NCBI GenBank assembly: GCA_964023205.1
Contig: OZ026834.1
Location: 30,418,756 to 30,482,755 of the forward strand
Direction of reading: 5' to 3'
DNA from: Lutraria lutraria
Lineage: Eukaryota; Mollusca; Bivalvia; Venerida; Mactridae
Length of the DNA stretch: 64,000 nucleotides
Shown: piece by piece, positions 11,315 to 24,900 of the stretch
How the letters are laid out: every line of letters starts with the position of its first letter
Position numbering within the stretch: the stretch's first letter is position 1
Program-made: the position numbers and the translations under genes
Notes under the pieces: model-generated
The model's database searches: none
What the model was told of the DNA's origin: nothing
The model's input: only the letters and a program-made list of their open reading frames with translations

Positions 11315-11924
11315 AATATATCTACCTAACACGTGTATATTTATTAATGGAACATCGTTTTTCATTATCACCCATGTATAATCCTTCGACAGAGGACATA
11401 GTTGGTCAGTCGCTGTAAATTCGACGCGGCTTCAAAATGTTCAACTAACTGATGCTGAAACATGTAAGTACCTATAATATAATTAGCGCTTCTTGATTAA
11501 TGCTCCGAATACATGTTGCATATAATAATGTTCATTTTGATTTGTGTGTTCAAGGCTTGTTAGCTACTAGAATTTCATTAACTGTACATTTTAGCAATTA
11601 TGTTATTCAAGATGTAGTTCTAGGTAGGTATCGCTACAGCACTCGTGAGAATTTTGTCAGGAAACGATCTTATTGTATAGCTTTCTAAAACTCATCTTCT
11701 TTAATGGCTTTGCTCTCGGCTGTTTCTGGTGGAATTACAACATTCTAACTGCTACTTTATAGTGAACTCTAATCAACTAACCTGTCAATTAAATCCTCCT
11801 TAATGATGGTAAACAAACGTCTTTTGTGCTCATTAAGCCATTGTTTATGTTTCGGTCGCTTTAACGCCGTTATTTAACGACATTTCTGCTACTAGTATAC
11901 TAGTATATGGCGGCTAGTTCATCT

Positions 11925-12110
11925 AGCCAGTATTAACTTACCCTTTCACAAGAAGCTGACAACTTATACACATACGGAGGAGAATCGACATTTTTGTCGA
12001 ATTCATCTAGAAGGGTGTGACTTGCAGATCGCAGGGTAACCAGTCCAGCGTACCAATAACTGGACCTCAGTCGTGGCTGGCCCTGGGCTTGTCTATTGGC
12101 CCGAGTGTTT
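11925..12110 (-). mobile_element. tRNA-derived SINE, family S6
   Basis: The motifs AACTTACCCTTTCACAAG and GTAACCAGTCCAGCGTACCA match the copies at 29175-29405 and 57800-58020. The tRNA-like head lies at the high coordinate. Confidence 0.5.
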
Positions 12111-12439
12111 ACAAAAAGAGCGACAGTTTTACACGTGACTGTTAACCCAGGTTCGTTTGTGTATCACTAGTCATTACACTATTTCGAAATCGGGAAGTGC
12201 TCAGTTTACCCGACGGGTCCTAATTTTTGCGTCGACCCCAAAGTTTTCTAAGTGCAAAATTGCTAGCAATCGTGCCATAACGAAAGTATTTGAGGAAAAA
12301 TCGTGCTTCAATATTTTGCGACAAGCAAACAAATCATGTTGTTATTTTTTTGTTATTTTGCACATACAATCTCTTTTTTAATTAACACTGTTGTTAATTA
12401 TGTGAAATACCATAAAATGTATAATGTATATGATGTTTA

Positions 12440-12497
12440 TATTAATGTGTCCTTGTTGCGCAAGATTTAATAAACGTATGTGCTGTTCTGTTCTGTT
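12440..12497 (+). repeat. Non-LTR retroposon 3' tail, (TGTTC)n
   Basis: TTTAATAAACGTATGTGCTG is followed by TTCTGTTCTGTTC, similar to 30066-30136. It may lie in the 3' flank of the EF-hand giant gene. Confidence 0.45.
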
Positions 12498-12945
12498 CAT
12501 AAATCTAGAAGTTTTTGATAAAATGTACTTCAATGTCGATGTTGATATAGAATCTTGCAAAACAATTTGTTTTTAAAAAGTGGATGATTGCATGAATTGA
12601 CATATACATGTAGTTGTACTTTAGGGTTACAATGTGTATAGTAATAATCAAGTGAGTATGTTTCTAAATGGTTTGGGCAACTTGTCAAATAAAGCAAACG
12701 AGAACTATTAACAAGATTTGATAACAATTTATAGTAACATTGTATCATGTAATCTAAATCTTCGACTGTCTGCACTTTCAAATTATAATCAAGCACTGTC
12801 TGTGCATATAACATGAATGTACTAGCCAACTTACTTTTTTCAAATCATAAGCGCTATGTTTCGTAACAGGTTTAGAGTATGCTATTCAATATAGTATATA
12901 CATGTATTAATAACATGTTCAAGGAAATTCAGTGCATTATATTTG

Positions 12946-15900
12946 TCACATTAAAATGGTAGGAAGGACACCACTCAGTCTGTTTGGCACCGTTGAATTT
13001 ACTGCTTTTTCTCTAGTGACATATCGGTCTTTCGAATCGCCATGTTTAGAAGCCAATCCTTGATTTGATTCAGTTCGCTTATCAGTCACTTTTTCATCTG
13101 TGTTATAAAATTTTGTGATGGTTTTCCTCGATTGGCTATGGTCACGTTTCTGAGAGCCTTTGTTGACATTTGATAAGACCTGGCTTTTATAACGTTGTCT
13201 GTCAGCGTATCCATGAAACTTTCTCAGAGTTGGAGAGTCTTCAGTCTTTTCTCTTAGTATACCTTCAACTTTCTGATTATACTGCTTACTATCCTGAGCT
13301 CTATCTTTTACTAAAAACGCCTTTCTTTGGTTTGGGGAATCTTGAGTCTTTTCTCTGATTATGCCTTCAGCTTTATGTTGCATTTGTTTATTGCCTTGAA
13401 CTCTGCCCTTGATTATAGACGACCTTCTTTGAGACGGCGAGTCTTGGGTAATTTCTCTAATGACACCTTCAGATTTTTGTTGCATTTGCTTATTGCTTTG
13501 TACTCTCCCCTTTAGAAATAATGATTTTCTTTGAGATGGTGAATCCTGAGTATTTTCCCTAACAAGAGCTTCAACCTTATGTTGCAGTTGCTTTTTGTCG
13601 TGTTTAGGGTCTTTATGTGATGGTGCCGTTTGTGCAATATATTGCTTTTCATCCCGATGTCGGTTTGTGTAACTCTTGGCTTTTACAGCATTGATATGAT
13701 TCTGCTCCGTATTTTCAATCGGATTATCTTGTGTGGTTATTTTTGATTGCGAATTAGTCAAATTTTTACCAGGGATGTCTTTTCTAGCCGTCTCACTCAT
13801 CTTCAAATATGTCGGTTTTTCTTTAACGACAACTTTCTTTTCAGACTCGTATTTTCTTTTGTCTTTATCAAGATTATCTGGTATTTTTTCGATCATTTGG
13901 TGATGCCTTGTCTTCATGCCTGCCTCCCTTTGTTTCTCATTTTCGAAATATCGACCAAAATACCCCTTCTCAGGTTTTGGTTCTATATCTGGCTGTATTT
14001 CAACAGGCATACGTGCTGGATTGGTCATTACCTTGTTTTGCTGCTGTTCATAATGTTTCCGACTACTTTCACTCATTTGAGCATAGGTTGGTTTGTTTCC
14101 GTTTTGATGGGTTGAAGTCGGTATTGGTTTTGTTTCATTGTGTGCATCGGACTCCCTTTGGATATTAGAGTGTGGCTTTGTTATATTATGTATTCTCCCG
14201 TCTGCTTGATGCAACTCAGTGTATCGTTTGGCCTTTGGTGGTATTATGGCCACTTGCTGTTTGATTCCTTCGTGTTCTGTTATTGAAAGGTCGTTCATCG
14301 ACTGGTCCATTCTTTCATCTTTTAGCTTTTTAGCAGCTTCATTTATTCTGGTGTAAGTTTTTATTTCAGATTCTTTTTTATAGTCAGTCGGCTGAAAATT
14401 ATTTCCCGCAAATGAGATGTCTTCTTGCTCAACCATTTCATTATTGAATTTAGTTATTAAATTTTGAAAATTATTTTCAATCCATTTCTCTTCTAAATGA
14501 TGAATTTCGGCATAACTTCTCGGCTTAATTTTTATAATTGCAATTGGTATTTGTTCTTCGTTATATTGCTTTTGTGGAATATTATTTAAGATTTCATCGT
14601 TTTCTTTATGTTCAGAATGCTTTTTTGATTTTTCTCTTAATTTCAAATATGTCTGTTTTTCTTTATCTGATATTTTATCCTTATCGATATCTTCACTCTT
14701 TGTATCAGCATGCAATGACTTTAAGTCTTCGCTCTTTACCGATGGAAATTGAATTAATTCATTCTCTTTTGTTTGTTGATGTAATTTTACATTAGTTTTA
14801 TGTAGTTCAGCGTAGCCCTTTACTTCTATCTCTCTTTGCATCTTGTCCAATTCATCAGATTGTTCCTCTTTATTATTTCTAATCATTACTTCTGGTTCAA
14901 AAGATGGAACTAAGTTGTGAAGTCTTTCATCAAACCGATGTATATCACCATACCCTTTTGGCTTTACTTCTACGCTCTCATTCAGAATGTCATTTTCATT
15001 TTCTGGAAAGTATCGTTGTCTTTCCTGTATGTGTTGAGGTTGATCCAGTTTATGTTTTCTTCTTTCTTCATTAAATTTTACATACGTGTCTGAATTTTCT
15101 TGGACCCCAACATTTCGGTTTTCAAGTTGTTCATTCTTATGTAGCTCATTGGCCAGCATTTGCTGTTTGTGCTTTTCTTCTCTTTCTTCTATTTCTGTTT
15201 GCAACAAAAGTTGTCTTTCATCAACACGATGCAGTTCAGCATATCCCTTTTCTTTCTTGGTGGATAATTCCACTAGGGTGTTTTCCAGTGTTGCCGGGTC
15301 TGTAATTTCCATGTTCTTAGGCTTTATATTTGTTTCATTTGCTTTATGCTTTCGACTGTTTTCATTTAGCTTAGAATACGTCAGTTTCTCCTCTTCTACA
15401 TGCCGATCATCGTTCGCATTAGCCAACACAAGCGGTTTGTTTTCTAGTGTTTCAGTTTTAGATATTTCGTCTTCTCTTTGTTCAATGCGTCTTTTTGCTT
15501 CTTTCCGATGCAAATCAATATATCCACTGGGGTTAACTTCACTTTGATTTCTTTCTTCTAAAGAACCAGGAACTGTGTTTGATTGAAAAGTAGCTTCGCT
15601 TTGCGTTTTCGCCACGTCTGAGAGTAGAATCATTTCATTTCTTTGCTTTTCTTTCGCGTGTAGTTCACAGTAACTTGACACTTTAGTCTTAGTTTCTTGT
15701 TCTTGTTGATCAATATCACTACGACCATTTTCTGGGATATCTTTATATTTAGTGTTAGTTGGATGTTCTTCTTTATATTTCTGTTCGTTCTCCATTAATT
15801 TCAGGTATGTTGTCTTGGTATTCGTGATTATCTCTGCGCTTTCGTTATCTTTCTGTTTATGTAAAGTCTCAGAAGATTTCATTAATTTGGCATTTTGATC

Positions 15901-18900
15901 CTTTAAGATACTTTGTTTTTCTTTCGTTTTTAAATGGCGCTCAGTATATCCGACTGGTATTTTAGTAGATATACCATCATGCATTTCCTTTACACTTTTC
16001 TTCCTGTCTTTTGTCGTTGATTTTGTTTGAACAATACTTGGGTCACATTTTTGACTGTTCTCCTCGGCATGCAAATATTTTCCTTTATCAGTAGGTGATA
16101 CATTATTGAGCTCGTCATCTTTAGTACTTTTGTCATTCTCCTTTCGAACTTTTGTTAAGTTTGCTTCCACGTTTGTTTCTTTCTTTAAATCTGGAAGTTT
16201 GTCTTTCTTTTTCGTTTTATCTGATATGTTTTGTCTACCTTTACCATCATGTTGATCTTTTGTTTTCTTTTCAGGAATTGTTTCATCCTTGTTCTTTTTC
16301 CCAGTTCCTTTCCTTTCAAATTGTGATCCTTTATGATCAGCTATGGTTTTATGAGATAATTTAGAATCCGAAGTAAGTCTTGATTTACGATTACTATCTT
16401 TTGCAGTTCGATTACTTATTTTGTCCAGTCGTACTGCGTTTGTAGATTGCTTATTATGTCTATATTTTCCTTTGTCATTATTTCCTTCCGATTTGTGTTC
16501 CTTTTCTCTATGAGCTTGATTTTCTTTATTATCCGGTGTAATAACTTTTATATCACCTTTACCACTTTTGTCAAAATCGTCTCCTGTAACGCTTGGCTCA
16601 GGAATCGTTATTGGTGCATTTATGTGGTCAATTGTATTTTCTATATCCTTATCTCGAGTTTCGCCGTTCTCTTCGACAGCTCCGTTCTCATGAAGGTCTT
16701 CAGTCCTGTCTCTACCTTCATGTCTACTGACTGGATGTTCTTCTGGAATTTGTAGAAGTTTTTTTCTGCGATTTTGAATATCTCTATATCGCTTAGCTTC
16801 TTTTTGTCGTTCAATTTCTTCTTTCATTTTCAACTGTTTGTAGTATCGAATTTTTCGCTTAAAAGCTATGTTTAATTTCGGTTGGATTTCAGTCTTATTA
16901 ACCTGATTATCAGTCACAATATCCGAACCGCTGTGTTTCCTAAGTCTTAATAAACTCGAATGTGTTCGTTCAGGTGTCGGAGGCAGACGTCTTTCAATCG
17001 GAAGATAATTCTCTTGACCCATGAGGTAATGCACAAACACTATGAAAATACAAAGAAAAATTAAGGATTACAATTTGCATTTTCTCTTCTGTAAGGCCTG
17101 CGTAATAAGGGTATGGCTAGCAAATGTGGCTATCTAGTGCTACTCATATCGAAATGCTAGAACTCATTTCAGAATAACTAAACAGGTATTTTTCAAAACC
17201 GGTTTTAATACCTTATTCATGGTCATCAGCGTTGAACTGATAGGATATATACATTTGAACATCCAGTGATACTAAAATGTGAAAATGTATTTAAAATAGT
17301 AAAAGATATAATCATAATCGGATAGAAAATGTTTCTCATTAGTAAAGAATGATCTTAGTATTATAGTATGACTCTATTATTAAAGACCTTTTCTACAGTT
17401 CGCTACATTTTTCACATAGCCATATAGGCAAAATGAAAACTGATCAATAGAATTTTTTTAAACTTTGCATGATCGTAGCATATGATAACAGAAATATTTC
17501 AAGCGGAAACAAAATTGGGGTCACTGATCTCGTTTTTGAGTTATCTGCCCTTGAATTTGAATTTTTGCTTATTTTAGGTCATTTTAAAAAAATATATATT
17601 GATCAGTTTTCATTTTGCCTATATGTCTATGTGAAAAATGTAGCGAACTGTAGCAAATGTCTTTAATTATCTGAATATGTCTTGATATTGAGGTAACATT
17701 AGTACTAAGATCAGTTACTATTGGGTCCCAAAGATGATTATACTATCGGCGTTATACCTAATGTATACCTTTCAAATGTTGTGCTAAGACGTCGCTGACC
17801 AGTGTATTTGAACATTCGTAGTACAGTTATGTTTTGCTTAATAAATAAAAATACCGATATATGTGATGTATACCTTCTGTATCTATCCGACCGTTTTGTG
17901 TAAATTTCTTGATTATGTTTTCCATATCCTGTTTTGTAAACGACGTGAAGGTCTTCCCAGCTGTCGGTTGAAGAATCTCTCGTAATTTTTCGGGGCTTAG
18001 ATAGCCTGTATTTTGTGGATCAAAGCACTGTATTGCTGCTACAAGTCTTAAATGATCTTTCTGACTCGATTGTTGTGCAATTCTTTTAAATTGTTTCGGA
18101 TTTATTGTTCCTGTAAATAGTGAATTTTCCAAATTTTGTACTTTGTACACTGGTATTTATTTGATAAATTGTATGGATTTGAATACTTCTACTGTAAGTT
18201 GGTTAATTGTTGTTCTGAGAGTAATGAGTGTAAATGAAACTTTGAAAATTACTCAATGTTAGAAGTTTCAGTAAAATAGTTAAGACACTTGTTAACGCTA
18301 TAACAAACAACGTACATGTATTTATAATTGAAAGACTCAGGTTCATTTACGATATTGCTTGAAGTGATTGTTTCTTAATTTTGATACTACTGTTTGATTT
18401 GGTCACTCAAGCATCAAATGCCATTGCATAAAAAATATAGAAATGATGTATATTACAAAATGTATATATACAGTGCAACCTCTCTCCAAAGCAACACCCT
18501 TTGGGAGCAGCAAATTATGTTGTTGTTGAGAGGTTGTTGTTCTAGAGAGGTTAAATTAATAGTTAAGTCGTGCAGTTGGTAAAAATCATACTGCTGTTGG
18601 TGGGAGGTTGTTGCTCAAGAGAGGGCCGCTCTGGAGAGGTTACATTGTATATGTACCTACTGACTATTCAAACTTTGAGCAAGTGATTATTTGGTAGTAT
18701 ACTTTGTGTGTCTTTAAAACATTCACAACGTATATCAGTCTTACTTGGATATCCCAGCGTTCTAAGCAAATCTCGGACATCCTGTGGTGTGGGGTTTACA
18801 TTTGCCATTCTAAGCGCACTGGTTAAATCAATTGATTTGATACGATTTTGTCCAGTATCGAAAAACTTAAAAGCATCGTCTATATTTTCAAATAGCTGAA

Positions 18901-21900
18901 ATAAATATGTAAACAACGAAGTTTTAAAAGAAAACTGGGAATTGTAAATAAGTATCTTGTTCACGCACAAATGTTAATTTTTCGTTTACTAAAGTCCTCG
19001 ATTCGCTGGATTTATTCCCATTTACCCATACAGCACCGAATTGTATAAACATTGGTCAATCTTTGAGTTTAGGTTAAAATTTGGGTTAAAACGATTGTTT
19101 ACAACTTTAGATAAATTTGACCAGATTTTTTTCCTAGTTATATTTAACCAAAGTGCCTGATATTGTTTAAGAAGTCGTCAAAGTCCTCAATTTATCCAAA
19201 CCTAACGTGAAATGAAGCCCAGTAGCTAAAAAACCAATGCTTATACAATTTGGTGCTGAGGATTATATGTATACTAGTGTATTAAAACATGAGGATCGGA
19301 CAGGATCGAGTAGGATAGCTAAGGCTATAGTGCTTAGATATTTACAAACCTATCCTCTTTACTGAATCAACCCTCACAGCAAGCCCTCCTCCATCCCCAA
19401 AAAGTGGAGATCGCATTAAAAACTGATAAATTGATTTAGATTGAAACAAACCGATGAAAGATAAGATTCGCGACAACGAATCGTGCTTCCATGATATTTT
19501 GTGAAAATAACCTACTAAGGTACATGTACATGCATTTGTGACTTATCATTTGGAATATATGAAAATAATGACAGTTTCCGGTATCGTCTTAGCAGACATA
19601 TCAAAGGTCAAAGGTGATTGAAACTTGAATTGTTTCTATGACATTTTATGTTTACCGGTGGTGAAAATCGTAATACTATGTTTCCTGAATTATATACGTA
19701 GGAGTTTTGATAGCTAAAAAAGAAACTGGAAGCAATGTCGCGTTATTTACTACGTAACCTATTGAATACAAAGAAATGTAACTTATAGTTAGATTGGTAA
19801 GATGATAGTTTTTTATTTACCCTTTCTTCGGCTTCTATGGCCACTTTAGACGTTTCCATTAAGTTGTCGAGTTCTGTAAATGGAAAGAACATCATTGTAA
19901 TAGGTAACATATGTAAGTGGCTCGCTTTCTTCTATTATCATGTGTTTGTCACTTTACAAACCATCTTATAACACGATATCAGACTTTGAAAATTATTATT
20001 GCGTTTATTCAATTACCTAAAAGGGGATATCAAAACCCCAAGCCGTCATGCTCGTAAAAGATGCTATGTAATAGAATCGTTCGAAAAATATGATTTGGAC
20101 ATGGCTTTGATTACTGATTATAATCGATCAGTTCAGTTCAGATTATTCATAAATCGGCAAATACATGCCTAAGTAGGAATGTACCATACTATATGTACTC
20201 AAAACTGGTATTCTGCGCGCAATATGTGACACTTATGGTGGCTGATTTATGCCATGTCTTATTTTCGCTTTTTCTTCACGACAATGCAACAACGCGAAAA
20301 TGCAACAATGCGAAAAAGTCTACTTTGTCGTATTTTCGCTTTTTCGCATTTTCGCTTTGTTGTGGCGAAAAAGCGAAAATTCGACATGGCATAAATCAGC
20401 CAGCATAGACACAAGATTATTAATGCATGATAACTAACAGATTGTTCTTCATCTATCGAATGGTGTTAAACATAAATGTGGTCAAGGAGATTCTATAATT
20501 TATTTCAGTCAAGTTGTTAACACATATTCAGTCTGGTCGTTATGTTCATTTACTACCGGCCATGGCCGTGGTCCAGTGGTAAGTGCGAGGTATTTGTAAC
20601 CCGGCGATCCGGTTTCGATCCCCGGTCATGGTCCCGGTCTATGAAAATTTGGCAGCGGCATTAAACCGAAATAAATTAAATTATTAAACACCATTTGAGA
20701 AACACATGTTTTGTTCGTAAAGGCGTAAACTTGTTTGTTTCTGCTTTCATTCTCATTAAAGATAGGGTAGATTGGTAAGAAAACTTTATTATTATTATTA
20801 TTATTATTGAAAGCGTTCGGAAAGGTAATAAAAGTGAGAGAGTGGATATACCGTCCTTTGGGCCTAGTAAAAGATATAGGATCGCGGAAAAAATTGGGTA
20901 GGTCGGGTAACCAGACACAAGCGAACTAAATATGTTTCATTGACAAAAATCTGAAGGTTATATTTACGATTTAATCGAACAAATCCTCGTCCAGAGGTGT
21001 CTGCCTCTTTTATCATATTTTCTATTTCTTCGTCAGTAAATCCCAAATCCCATTCGACGGACACCTGATCAAGAAAGATAATATTAAATGGTGTTATTCT
21101 GTTTAAACAAAAGAGAACTAAGGACAAAACGTAAAATAACGCTAAAAAGTTGATGTTTTCAAAAATCTCAATTGCATTACACTACAACCTCCCTACAACA
21201 GCCACCAGTGGGAAAGACGAAAAAATGGCTGTTGTAAAGAGGTGAATGTTGTTGAGATAGTGAAAATAGAGTAAAACGTCAATTTGGGGTGGTAGTATTC
21301 TGGCTGTACAGGGAGGTGGCTGTTGTTCGGAGGTGACCGTTGCTAGAGGTTACACTATAATACTTGTCAGTATCTTGTATTATATGAAAATACAGTATTT
21401 TAACAGCTGGTTTACATGTTTATAACATACACGCGCATGAGATAAGCAATACTTACCCTACGTAATTTGTCGGCGGTGATAATGCCATCTCCGTCCGGGT
21501 CTATCATATGGAAGATTCCTTGTATGCCATCCATCGATTGTTGTTGCTGCTGCTGTTGTTGTTGTTGTTGTTGTTGTGCATATATTTGGTAATAATATTG
21601 AAGTCTCGCGGTATAAGACGCTGTGAATGCTGAAATTGTATTTAGACTCTATTATAGATTCAAAGTTTCAAATACAACAAATTAAGATTACACAGAAAGA
21701 CTAATTCGAAGATTCAACACAACAGTGTCGTAACTCATATTGAAATGATAACAAGTTACTACAGTGTTTCGCTGAGCCCTCGATTTGGTCTATGCATTTC
21801 TGGTGAGACAAACAATTGTATCGATATGAATGTACACTAACAGTCTGTCACCCGTTTGATCTACCTCCACGACCAAATTCCCATCTCGAGGGTTCAACGC

Positions 21901-24900
21901 AACAGTGTCGTAACTCATATTGAAATAAGAACAAGTTACGACAGTGATGCGCTGAGCCCTCGATCTGTGTGTATAACTAACCAAATAATCATCTAAATGA
22001 AGACCATAATTCTAATTGGGGACAATACTCACTGGTTAGACTGTGCTGACCCGACTCAGTGCTCGAGTGTTTAATGTAGCTGACTTCAAATCATTGTAAC
22101 CTTTCACTGATAGAGGGTCGTGGGTTCGAGCCTAACTACCGACCATGTCTCTTTATGTGAGAAAGTAGGCAGTTGCTTACGGAAGATGGGAGTCTAGTAC
22201 TCGTTCTTCACAGGAACGATGGTTAGGTGAACTGTCCGCCTCATATGACTCTGACTGTTGAAAAGGGGCGTAAAACTCGGTATAAACAAACAAACAAACA
22301 AACAAAATAGACTGTGCTGCGTTTTATGTTGTCGGCGTTTCGTGCAAGTGCTGAGCATGTAGTTTTTATTAAAAGCCTACTAGTATTCAAAGTGCATGTT
22401 ATCGCTTAACTCCCTGTGATCGATAATCGAACCTATTCGTCAAAGACTTTTTGTTGGATATTGTAAGAATTCCCCATTGTCGAATACGTTCGTCTAAAGG
22501 GACACAACCGTGAAGAGAAGATAGTTAAGTATATATAAAACGGATACTAGTTCGTTCAATCGATTTATGCATTTTAATATAACATTCACTTATTCATCAA
22601 CATATTATTTGATATACTATCATAAAGTCAACCCTTTGATTGAATGGGCTTCCGTGGTCGGATGGTTATGGTCTATAACTAGTGATCACTAACCCTTCAC
22701 CGTTATGAGTTCGAATCACACACTGGACCAGATAAATGCTATGCTATGCTATCATGTGCCATGCTGTGTTATGCTATGCCTAGCTATGCTAAGCTACGCT
22801 GTGCTTTTACTGTACCAAGATCTCACAAGATCAAGACGCAAACATAGAAATTTGCGGTTCAAGTACAGTCATGATTACTGGTTACAGACATCAAGCATCC
22901 GCCCGAGTTATGTAGATTGTTTTGAACAAGGACATGTACGTATATAAGTCCTTGTTTTGAAGTGATAAGTTACGTACCGGTTTTCAATGACATAATGCTA
23001 CATGTGTAACTAGTATTTATAAGTAGGATCTGAACGATCTAGCGATAAACCAGTGTATTAAAGGTTTATAGGATTATAAATTATAAGTTTGTTTGATATA
23101 GGAATCAGTATTAAAAAATAAGCCTTAAGTATCGTCGAGGCAGTTTGTCCTGACTTAAATTATAAAATTAACTTTATAAGTCGACAGTTAGTTAGTATCG
23201 CTGATTGAGATCACAAAATTGCATGAACATGTGCTGGTTTTATGCTAAATGTTTACCGATATTAATTATATGTTATGTCGGACTCCACAAATGCAATTTA
23301 TGTTACATTCGAATTGATATATTTATGAAACGCAGTTACGCCCTTATTAAAGTTTTGTGATTTTTTTCTTCATAATTTAGTATATCGTATTCATTATATA
23401 TATATTTACAAACTTGACGATAAAATTATATCTCGCATAGCTTTCTTCTTTGTCCTCAACAAATTGAGTCGTATAATTATGTCACAGATAGAATTTGTAA
23501 CACGTGTGAGATATATTCCACCCTAAAAATGACAGATGGCACCTGTCTTATCACTCTTATGTGACATATTTGTTTGCTCAATTTGACGGAAAGGCGTGTT
23601 TTGGTTATATTTCAAAACTAAATTATTCCCTCTCAGACCTTCAAGAAAAAGAACAATTCAAAAAGACTGGGATTTGGGACGAAATCCGATGAAAAAAATA
23701 CGATTTAACCTGGATCGAATCCGAGAAAGTACGAATTGACTAAGAGGGTGAATCGAGAGAAAGAATAGAGAGAAAAATAACGAATTGGTGTGTCTTTCCT
23801 AAAACCTCTGTTTATCACTTTGTATAAAACAAAATCATACACTGAAAGACATTTCTAACGCAACACCTGTGTTTTTTAGTATTCTGGTTATTAGGGAATC
23901 GTTATCGTTCAAATTGACAATATAGATAAATATTCGCTTTATATATGTTGTCTGTCAATATCACTATAGTCGATTTACAAAAAAAGCAAAGAACAAACGA
24001 AACTAGAACATGACTGTAAATAAGGAGAGAAATCACAAAAAAATCATAACAAAGGGTAACAAGTAAAGCGATATTAAACGATTATTTTATCCACAGAAAA
24101 CAATCTTAAATAATTAATTTAAAATCCAATGCTACCTCCCTTGGCACGCATTAACTTTAGGGCTGTGGCGAGTATCCGAGTACTCGGGTATTCAAGAATC
24201 AAATTGAAAGATCGAGTATGAATAATCGTCATTACTTAGATTCGTGGTTAGCTATCTTGTTTTTAACAAATTAAAAGTGTATTCTTTGTTCTTAAAAACT
24301 TTGACACTAATACTTCATATGTCACAAGATTATTGTTTTTTTTTCAATGCATTTTTGATACTATAACATTCATATACATGTAGTTCATATAGTGTCCCTA
24401 ATTATTATACAAATAAACAACATCATTTATAATTCAAATGTAGTTATGGTTTAAAAGATAATCATGTGAATGGGTGCTAAAGTATACCTCTGTAACCATG
24501 ACCTTTTGATCCGATGATCCATAATTATACATGGTCATCTACTAAATATGTTTTGCTATTCTGCGAAATATGAGTGCTCTATCAAGCAAAGCAAAAACAG
24601 TGTGTGTATACCAAAATGCGTTTTTCTTTTAAAACTGATTACAATTGCGATGTATTCGTTGCCAATTTCGTTCTCTTGAGATAACTTTACCAGTGACATA
24701 TTCGTTTTGGTGTGTACATAAAAACTTAAGCTACATGAATACATCACGTTTCATGTACCATATTAATTTGATGCGCGCGTGTTTTTATCACTCGTGTTAC
24801 ATAATAATAAAAAATTATTCGATTTGTGACATATGTCGTACAAAAACAAAACCAGAACGAATGTTTTTGTTATGTAGAAAATTACTTTGTAGGCCTAGAC

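Larger units (their letters stand above)
9733..12945. other. Intergenic region between the CRAL-TRIO and EF-hand giant genes
   Basis: I see no convincing coding exon. It should hold the CRAL-TRIO promoter (upstream of 9732 on the minus strand) and the 3' UTR of the EF-hand gene. It carries a MITE, a SINE and a retroposon tail, listed separately. Confidence 0.5.

Noticed and set aside
12530..12829. 99-codon minus ORF downstream of the giant exon
   Set aside because: Low-complexity, no splice link and beyond the stop codon; probably 3' UTR.
15086..15547. 153-codon plus-strand ORF (and others at 13747-14115 and 16447-16755)
   Set aside because: They are antisense shadows of the giant minus-strand exon; their Ser/Phe/Leu-rich content is the complement of Lys/Glu codons.
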